From Adiantum capillus-veneris (taxonomy: Eukaryota; Streptophyta; Polypodiopsida; Polypodiales; Pteridaceae), in the NCBI GenBank assembly GCA_014529385.2, contig CM043970.1, positions 46,773,779-46,837,778 of the forward strand: a stretch of DNA of 64,000 nt, written 5' to 3'. The first letter of the stretch is position 1. Every line of letters starts with the position of its first letter. The translations under genes and the position numbers were made by a program. The notes beneath the pieces are model-generated. The model had not been told where the DNA came from, searched no databases, and saw only the letters and a program-made list of their open reading frames with translations. This document shows positions 56,110 through 64,000 of the stretch, in pieces.

Positions 56110-58490
56110 AACCACCATGAAATGCTGTCATGGAGAAAATCTATGAAGAAATAAACATCTCAAGATAATAAAACAATATCATGACCTTATGAAACGATCA
56201 TCTCAATCATTACAAATCAGTATGAAATAATATCATGGCATAATAAAGCAAAGCCATAGAATAATAATCATCTCAATCATTTCCAATTATTATCATGGAC
56301 AAGCACCATGGCATCACTTTTTCAATCATAACATATATACATCATGAGGCAGTGTCAAGACATCATGTAACAAGTATCTAAATCATTGTGAGTCAATGTG
56401 AAATAGTACCATGGCACAATGAAGAAATGTCATAGAGAAATGATTCTTTTAATCATAACAAATCATCATGGATTAACACCATGATATCAGAATTATTGAA
56501 ATTGTAATAAATTATTTTAAAAAAAATTATTGAGTAAAAACTACTAGATCATAACCAATCATTTTGAAAGAACTCATAACATCATATAATAAGTCCATAG
56601 AATATTAAACATAACAAATATCGTAAAATGATATCAAGATGTTATAAAATGATAATCTTAATCATTACAAATGAACATAAAACAACAAGCTAGTGTAATG
56701 TATTGACTTCATGAAACAATAATTCTTTCAATGAATGAATCATCATGGAGTAATACTATCGTATTAAAATGACTCTATATAATAAAAAAACATATCAATT
56801 TTACCTAGTCATCTATGAAACAATGCTGTGAAATAAGAAGCCATCTCAATAAGAAACAACCAGTACAAAACATTTTTAATCATCATATAAATTCATCATG
56901 GTATTATGGAGTTACTCCATAGAATAATAATCATCTTACTAATAAACTATCGATATGAGAGACTTAAATCATTATCAAAACACATAATGTGTCATGGAAC
57001 AACTCCATGAAATAATAACTATCTTAGTAACAAACAATCATGAAAATACATGATAGCATCATGGAACAACTCTATAAATGAATAACCATGTTAGTAACAA
57101 ATTATTAATACCAATGAATTTTAATTACCATGGAAACACATCATGATATCATGCAGTAACTTCATGGACAAATAACCATCTTAATGAGAAATGATCTGTT
57201 TGAACAATTTATAATCACCATGAAAATATATCATAACATCATGAAATAAATCCATGTAATAATAATTATCTCAATAATGAACGATCAAAATGAATGACTT
57301 CTAATCATGAAAACATATCATGGAATCATGAAACAACTCTATACAAGAATAATCATCTTAGTGACAAACGATGAACACGAATAACTTTTAAATCATCATG
57401 GAACAACTCCTTGGATGAATATGTATCTCAATAAAAAATAGTCAATACTAACAATTTTAATCATCATGAAAGCGTATCATGGCATCACAAAAAAACTCTA
57501 TAAAGCAGTAATCAAGTAGTGAATGACTAGCGTGAACAAGTTCTAATCACTATGGAAACACATCATGGCATCATGAAACAAATCCATAGAAGAATAGTCA
57601 TATCAATAAAATGAACAATCAGTACGAATGAATTTTAATCATAATGAAAACACATAATAGTATCATGGAGAAACTCCATGAAATAATAAGCATATCAATA
57701 TCAAGAAAATGAAGAATCAAATGATTTATAATCATCATCGTGGAAACACATAATGGCATCATGGAACATCTCCATGGAATAATAACCATATCAGTAATGA
57801 AACGATTAGTACCAATGACTTTTAGTTATCATGAAAACACATCATAGCATCATGAAAAAAACTCTATGAAATAATAACCATATAGTATCAATAAAATAAG
57901 CGATGAGATGACTCCTAATATTCATCCTGGCATCATGAAACAACTCCATGGAATGATAACCATATCAATAATGAAACGATCGATACAAACAACTTGTGAT
58001 TGTCATAAAAACGTATCATGGAACATCTTGATGAAATAATAACCATCTCTAGTGATTTTTAATCATCATGAAAATGTATCATGGGCTCATGGACAACTCC
58101 ATGAAGTAATAATCATGTTTAGAATAAATGATTAGTAAGAAAAACTTCTAATCACAAAAATATAGCATGATATCATGGCACAACTACATGGAATAATAAT
58201 AATAATCATCTCAATAATGAATGGTTCGTACAAGCAACTTGTAGTCATAAAAACATATCATGATATCATTCATTAAATAGCTCCTTGAGAGAATAATCAA
58301 ATCATTACCAAGATGCATCATGACATCATGGAACAACTTCATGGAATAATAATCATCTTAATAAGGAACATTTACTATGAATGACTTCTAATCACAAAAA
58401 CATATCATAGAATCATGAGAAAACTCTATAAACACAATCTCAATAACTAACAAGAACTCATCATGAGTAAAAACTATAAGTCTTTCATGT
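56110..58490. repeat. Satellite of about 86-96 bp monomers
   Basis: More than 20 degenerate monomers. Each has the landmarks (g)aaaacacatcatggcatcat, then gaaacaactccatg, then aataataaccatctcaataa, then aacgatcaatatgaatgact. The distance between successive aaacacatcat landmarks was read as 90, 87, 86, 88, 96 and 91. Divergence is high, so it is old. Confidence 0.9.
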
Positions 58491-60593
58491 TCTAATTTTA
58501 AAAAACAATCATTAAAATATCTCTTTGATAAATCATCAAAATTGTAACTCTTTCATATATATACGTAAATAATTGACATGAATCAATAAATCATAACGGT
58601 TTGGCATGAGTTAGCGATGATACCAAGACATTAAAATTGTAAAATTGTTGCTAAGACATCACGATCTTACCATAAATGAGAGACATGTAATGCAAAATAG
58701 AGTTGGTTTATTCATTCATGAAATGAGATTTAACTAGCTCCAAAGCCTTTACACCATTACATGTGGATAATTCAACCTCTTCTCTCCTTGACTCACACAC
58801 TAGTGACTCTAGGATAAAGCTCACACCTTATAGAAGCTGCTACACATAGTGGTTCGGAAGGTTTTGGTCTAGTGGAAGGGTTAGCCCATTGAAGATGCTG
58901 CTTGGAAAGATTAGAAACACCTTCTCAATTTTCTCATCTTTTTTTTAATGAGAATGTTGTTCATTTGTGCTAAAAATGAACCCTACCAGCCCATATAATT
59001 ATGATTATAAGCTCTATCTTACTAAACATTTGTGCTTGAGAAGTTTTGAAAGGCAAGATAAGATATCAAGATAGCTAAAAAGAACTTAGTAATAAGGGAA
59101 ATAATCTATCAAGATAAGAGATGGCACTTATCTAATATGTGCATAAAAAGAGGACACCTCTTCTCATTTTACACTTCTCTCCTTCATTTCTCAAGGTACA
59201 AACTTAAGAGTAGGCTTGTGAAAGACATGGCTATGACTCTTTCACACACACACCCTCTTGAAGAGAGGGTGTGGAAGCCATGGCCAAAACCCTAATCAAG
59301 TTTATCAAAACTTGATCTTCTACTTCACATTACACTCTCCCTCTCCTCTCTCGTAATTCTCAAGCTTTCCATAGCTTGACATTAGGGCCAAAAATGACTA
59401 AAAAAGGCTTGTGTAAGGAATTGGTTAATTTGCCAGCTAGCGGAGCCATTCATGGTCAAAATGGATCCAAATTTGGCCGTTTTGAGCATTAAAAGCGTAT
59501 CCATAGGATCAAAGTGTGTCTAGGTTGTAAGGTCCCCAAACCCGCCGACACCAAAAACGGGATGGTACCATTGACAGGTCTCTAGGCCTACTAAAGTCAG
59601 AGTTCTTAAATAAGAAAAATTCCAGGAAATTCGCCCTTACCATTGACAATGGTTTAGGTTTATAGCCCTAGAAAGAGACCTAGTCCTGTCTCGCAGTGGA
59701 AACGGGACCACTAAAAGAAATTTTCCGGCACTATAACTTCATCATTCAGATTATGGTTTCCTTAGCCAACGCTTTTTTCGCCCTAACATATCTGAGGGCA
59801 CCGTCGTTGGTGAATTCCTCTTCCAAGTGAAGAAGTTTCTAAATGTTTTAGTGCATGGGAATGGATAGTTACCTGACTAATCAGGTCCACCCATCCATGA
59901 TTGACAACCTTAGTCAATCCCCACTTACCACCCCGCACTCACACATGATTTCTGCGTTGTTTAATTACTACCACATTCTTTTCACAATTAAAAAAATGAT
60001 TCCTTTTAACTTTCACAACTGAATTTCATTAAGACAACCTTTGAAAACAGTATTGAAGACATTCTTTTAGCAAACAAACATCTTTAGACTTAAGACAAGG
60101 TACTGTCATTCTGAAGTATCTCTAACAAGTACTGGCTTCTCTTAAGACCACCTATACAGGGGTGAAAAAACGGCACCCATTCCTTATTTATAAAAACCGG
60201 GGTGGAAAAAGCCATCACCCAAAGTCCGGGCGCCCATACGCCAATCGGTTGCCCATACAACCGGGCGGTTCCTCTAGGATAAACTTGAAATCTTAAGTAA
60301 TATCCACAAACACAAACAAGCATGGGGTATAGACTCCACGCGTGCTGAGGAACCGACTCATCCATGGTGGTATCGCCATAATTACTCATTACCTGGAGTA
60401 AAATATTTACAAGGAATCAGAGGTGTCTTGAGACAAGCTGTCTTAACAATGGTCAAACATTTCTTTCCTAGGTCAATCAGTCATAACCCAATCATTTATG
60501 TCCTATTTACAATCATTGCTCGTTGGTTTCATGGAAGTTACCTTCCATTTACAGCCAATTTATCCTTCCTAACCTTACGTATGCAATGCTAAC
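58491..60593. other. Non-coding stretch; hairpin cluster at 59,226-59,390
   Basis: No recognised gene. One region has several short perfect inverted repeats: CACACCCTCT / AGAGGGTGTG at 59,249-59,273 with a 5-base loop, and ATCAAGTTT / AAACTTGAT at about 59,294-59,315 with a 4-base loop. CAAGCT / AGCTTG near 59,358 and CATGGCT / AGCCATG flank the first hairpin. Confidence 0.5.
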
Positions 60594-60803
60594 TTAAAAA
60601 TGAACTTTAAAAGATTTTAAGTGAACAAAATAGAAATCCACTTGGGACTGCTCGTCCATGTGCTGCTGGACTGGAGCCGGCAGACTTTCCTCCATCGGCC
60701 TATGGCTAAGCCCAGCCTCATGGTCATTAGTGGCTTTATTTGTTTTGTTGCTAAGATCCTCTTCCTCGATAAGAGGATTTCCTCGGGTTCTCTTTGAAGC
60801 CAT
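60594..60803 (-). CDS. Small ORF, possible gag start
   Basis: ATG at 60,803 (MASKRTRGNPLIEEEDLSNK). Hydrophilic protein of 69 residues with a Gln/Asp-rich middle (PAPVQQHMDEQSQ). The location downstream of a minus-strand TATA-type promoter and an AT-rich leader suggests the beginning of an LTR element's gag. No family recognised and no continuation seen. Confidence 0.3.
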   Translation of the reverse strand: MASKRTRGNPLIEEEDLSNKTNKATNDHEAGLSHRPMEESLPAPVQQHMDEQSQVDFYFVHLKSFKVHF

Positions 60804-61329
60804 ATCGGTAGCCTTATAAAAAGACTTAATCGATTAGAGGTTTAATTGAATAATCTCTTTTCTTCCTTTTTACCCAAAAATAAGGATTTTTGGAGTAAGT
60901 AGGTATCCTTGATAGTTAATTGGATGAGATATTCCTCCTGTAACTTCCTTCTACTATAAGTAATTAGGGAACCTATTTAACTAGGTTTCTCCTTAGTCTA
61001 TATTCCATGAATATTTTATATTTAACCTTAGTAAATTATAATTCCTATTGGATAATGGATTACTCACCTTAATTGTAATTTGATATGTTCTATCTTTAGG
61101 AATTTTCATCAATTTAATTTATAACCTTTCCCTCCTACACTTATGGTCTAATTTAGGTAAAATTTTACTGATAGTAATTTGTTATACTAACCATTTATGC
61201 TGAAGTAATTTTCCCAACCTTCAATAGTGATTTTGAACCCCAGGTATTTATTTGGTAGTTAGATAAATTCATTTACTCATTTACTTTCTCTATTTTATAC
61301 GCAAAATCAGTTACTTTTAATGAAGCTAA

Positions 61330-62395
61330 ATATTTAAACTATTTATCTGAGGTTGGGCTATTTATCACGGATTCTTCAACATGTGTTCTACCTCTGATAA
61401 TTATATCAAAGGTTTTTGGATGAATTTACTATTTTTCCCCTTTTATTTTCCCCTAAAAATAATGTAATTTTACTGAGATAATAGGTAAACTAATTATCTG
61501 AGGTTAACATAATTATCACAAGTTCTCTAACATGTGATTAATCTTTGATAAATAACTTAAATCATTTTGAATCAATTTGCAAATTTTCTTCTTTTAATTT
61601 GTCCTAAAAACAATGTAATTCTGCTAAGATAATTAGGTAAAGTAATTATCTAAGGTTAACATAATTATCATGGGTTTCTTAACATATAATTAACCTTTGA
61701 TAAATAACTCAAAGCCTTTTGAATCAATTTGCAAATTTCCCCTTTTTAATTTGTCCTAAAAATAGTGTAATTCTGCTAAAATAATTAGGTAAATTAATTA
61801 TTTGAGATTAACATAATTATCACGGATTTCTTAACATGTAATTAACCTCTGAAAAATAACTCAAAGCTTTTGAATCAATTTGCTAATTTCCAACCTTTAA
61901 TTTGTCTTAAAAATAGAATAATTCTTCTAAAATAATTAGGTGAATTAATTATCTGAGGTTAACATGATTATCACGAGGTTCCTAACATGCAATTAACCTC
62001 TGATAAATGATTCAAATCATTTTGAATCAATTTGCTAATTTCTCCCTTTTAATTTGTCCTAAAAACAGAGTAATTCTACTAAAATAATTAGGTATATTAA
62101 TTATGTGAGGTTAACATAATTATCATGGGTTCCCTAACATTTAAATAACCTTTGATAAATAACTCAAAGCATTTTGAATCAATTTGCTATTTTTTCCCAT
62201 TTAATTTGTCCTAAAAGCAGAGTAATTTTGCTAAAATAATTAGGTAAATTAATTATCTGAGTTTAACATAATTATCACAGATTTCCTAATATATAATTAA
62301 TCTCTGATAGATAACTCAAAGACTTTTGAATCAATTTGCTAATTTCCCTTTATTTTTATCAAAAAATAGGGTAATTCTGCTTAATTAATTATGAA
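61330..62395. repeat. Tandem repeat of 151-152 bp, seven copies
   Basis: Landmark aacataattatca recurs at about 61,506, 61,658, 61,810, 61,961, 62,112 and 62,263 (spacing 152, 152, 151, 151, 151), with a diverged first copy at about 61,351. Monomer elements: aataattaggtaaattaatt, the landmark, ttgaatcaatttgctaattt, ttttaatttgtcctaaaaa. Confidence 0.92.
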
Positions 62396-62816
62396 AACTA
62401 CTCAAAAAATTATAAGATAATTTTTCTAGCTTAATGACTATCTAATTGAACTTTGATAATTATCTCAATTTAATCTAAACTTAAGTAATATATTTCCCAT
62501 TAATTTATGGTTAATATGGATAATTTGAGTCCTAATATGATATAATAATTAATTAGCTTAATATCCCTAAGCTTAATTACAACAATCAGCAAATAATATT
62601 TAATTAAGAGAGGATTTTTGAGTATACATAGGATTAATCTTTAATTTATTAAGAAAATAGGTTAACCTTGCTTTGCTAATTAAGAAGGATTAGGCTAATT
62701 ATCGTTTAATTTAATCAACTAGAGCTTGATCTCTAGTGATTTTTGTGTAGCGGTCTCTCTAGATGAGAGAGAGTGTGTCAAGGCTCCGAGTCTAAATTTT
62801 TATGAAAGAAAGGGGG

Positions 62817-62826
62817 TGCTTTTATA
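62817..62826 (-). promoter_or_regulatory. TATA box on minus strand
   Basis: Minus-strand CTATAAAAGC, similar in setting to the TATA box of the element C LTR (CTATAAAAGG, about 47,245). Transcription would run left through the 151-bp repeat toward the small ORF at 60,803. The structure would fit a long LTR, but edges were not found. Confidence 0.4.
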
Positions 62827-63435
62827 GTTTCTCTAGGCCCCGGGCAGTTCCTGGCAGGTTTTGACACCTCAAGCAGGCCCCCAGCTTCAAGGTAATGCCA
62901 ACTATTGCTATTTCTGTCTCTCGCAGGTTCCCCACAGCTCCACACTGCCCCCACAGCTTCCAGAATCGATTTTGGTTGATTTTACTGATTTTTAATGATG
63001 AAAATTGGAATATCAGTTAATTCTAGAGCCTTAGGATAAGAAAGTCTTTGTTAATAATAATTATTGAAACCATCCAATTTTTATTAATTAATTGAATTCT
63101 TAGTGTAACCTTCCAGGGCCCGTAACTTCTCAGTTTTTATCGGATTCTGATTCTGAAAATTACTAACCATAGTAAAGCTCTGCTTATGATTCTAAAAATA
63201 CCAATATCAATCATGATTGAATCATTCAACAGTGGTTTTCAAGTTAATTTTACAAGCTTTGTACAATTTTTAAGGTTTCAAAAACTAGAAACCTTACATA
63301 GGTACATATCTGTAGATATTAAAAAAGATATCCTTTTCACACTATTCATTTGTGGTATACCTCAAAGTTTGTCCTCATTCAATTAACTTAGCGGCGGCAA
63401 ACAATTTTCACCTTGATTTTGAATTACTTCATTCC

Positions 63436-63438
<3 letters not shown>

Positions 63439-63479
<41 letters not shown>
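63439..63479. repeat. (CT)20 microsatellite
   Basis: About twenty uninterrupted CT units, followed by CCCTCTCCCCC. A similar but shorter tract is at about 12,961. Confidence 0.95.
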
Positions 63480-63483
<4 letters not shown>

Positions 63484-64000
63484 TCCCCCATGACCTTTTG
63501 TTTGGCTCTACTCACCTTCACAAGCTTTCCCTCCACTCTTCTAATGCTAGATTTGCTAGTTTTGTTAGCTCCATTACACCTTCTATGTCTCTTTTTGCAA
63601 AATGGCATCCCTTTGGCTCACCACAAGAGGACGGACACTTTTTCTCATGCTAAAAGGACCACCAATTGGATCTCTTCACCCTCACAAGATTTCTAGAGGT
63701 CCTCATGAGGTTTTCTACGTCTAGGAAGCTCACTCCAGCATCACAAGATTTCCCACCAATTTTACTCTCTGGAGAAGCTCATTAAGCCATGCCATATGGA
63801 CATCAAGCTTAACCAAGTGTAAGCAACCATGACGGATGTATATAAAAGGCTTCTTATACATGGGAATAAATCTCAAGCATTGCAAATCCAAGGGAATAAG
63901 AAAATGACTACTCTTCTAGACATCATCTCAAGTGCTTTTTCACTTGATTCTTTTTCTCTTTCAAGGAAGTGAATATAATTGTTAAGCATTTCATCAGCAA
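63480..64000. other. No gene recognised to window end
   Basis: The frame 63,352-63,696 is driven by the CT tract and low-complexity Leu/Ser; I see no domain. GC rises slightly and short cDNA-like words appear (ccatgccatatggacatc), but no evidence of an exon. Confidence 0.4.

Noticed and set aside
60090-60389. 99-residue minus frame
   Set aside because: No recognised motif; neighbours lack coding signal.
1-64000. tRNA, rRNA or conserved host genes
   Set aside because: No cloverleaf core or rRNA signature was recognised on either strand.

Overview
This is eukaryotic nuclear DNA with no recognisable intact host gene. It is dominated by plant-type LTR retrotransposons: Ty1/copia, Ty3/gypsy including one chromodomain element, and non-autonomous forms. 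Nested insertions, satellites, microsatellites and AT-rich spacers fill the rest. The primer sites, polypurine tracts and integrase/RT variants suggest a land plant with a large, repeat-rich genome. I cannot name the species. All assignments come from reading the sequence; no searches were run.

Layout. (1) 1-1,100: primer-binding site and LTR edge of a minus-strand element. (2) 1,100-11,600: an unusual locus. A broken transposase-like gene (+) faces a minus-strand gene or genes with an FCP1/NIF-like domain, an acidic coiled coil and a zinc-finger-like exon. Three arrays of the palindromic core TATGCTAATTAGCATA lie in an apparent intron of the plus gene, between the convergent 3' ends, and between minus-strand exons. 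(3) 11,900-14,200: dispersed repeats and a decayed reverse-transcriptase piece with a G28 run. (4) 14,237 to about 20,390: Ty3 element A (+). (5) 21,757-36,310: Ty3 element B (-), split by a 9.1-kb insertion (24,161-33,280) with 175-bp TRIM-like LTRs. That insertion itself holds a fragment of an acidic-ORF element. (6) 37,145-39,914: 5'-truncated chromovirus (+). (7) 39,920-44,965: nearly full-length Ty1/copia element with perfect ATTTT target duplication. (8) 46,082-52,551: complete non-autonomous element C (-) with 2-kb LTRs and only an acidic protein. (9) 52,609-55,530: LTR, primer site and decayed gag-like region (+). (10) 56,110-58,490: satellite of about 90 bp. (11) 58,490-64,000: AT-rich DNA with a 151-bp tandem repeat, a minus-strand TATA-type promoter and a small ORF.

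The nesting gives a relative order. Copia entered after the chromovirus, and the 9.1-kb element entered after B. Almost every coding region has stops and frameshifts. The most distinctive feature is the 1.1-11.6 kb locus. Its intronic palindrome arrays keep the same orientation relative to transcription on opposite strands, which suggests one composite mobile unit or a coordinated repeat expansion.
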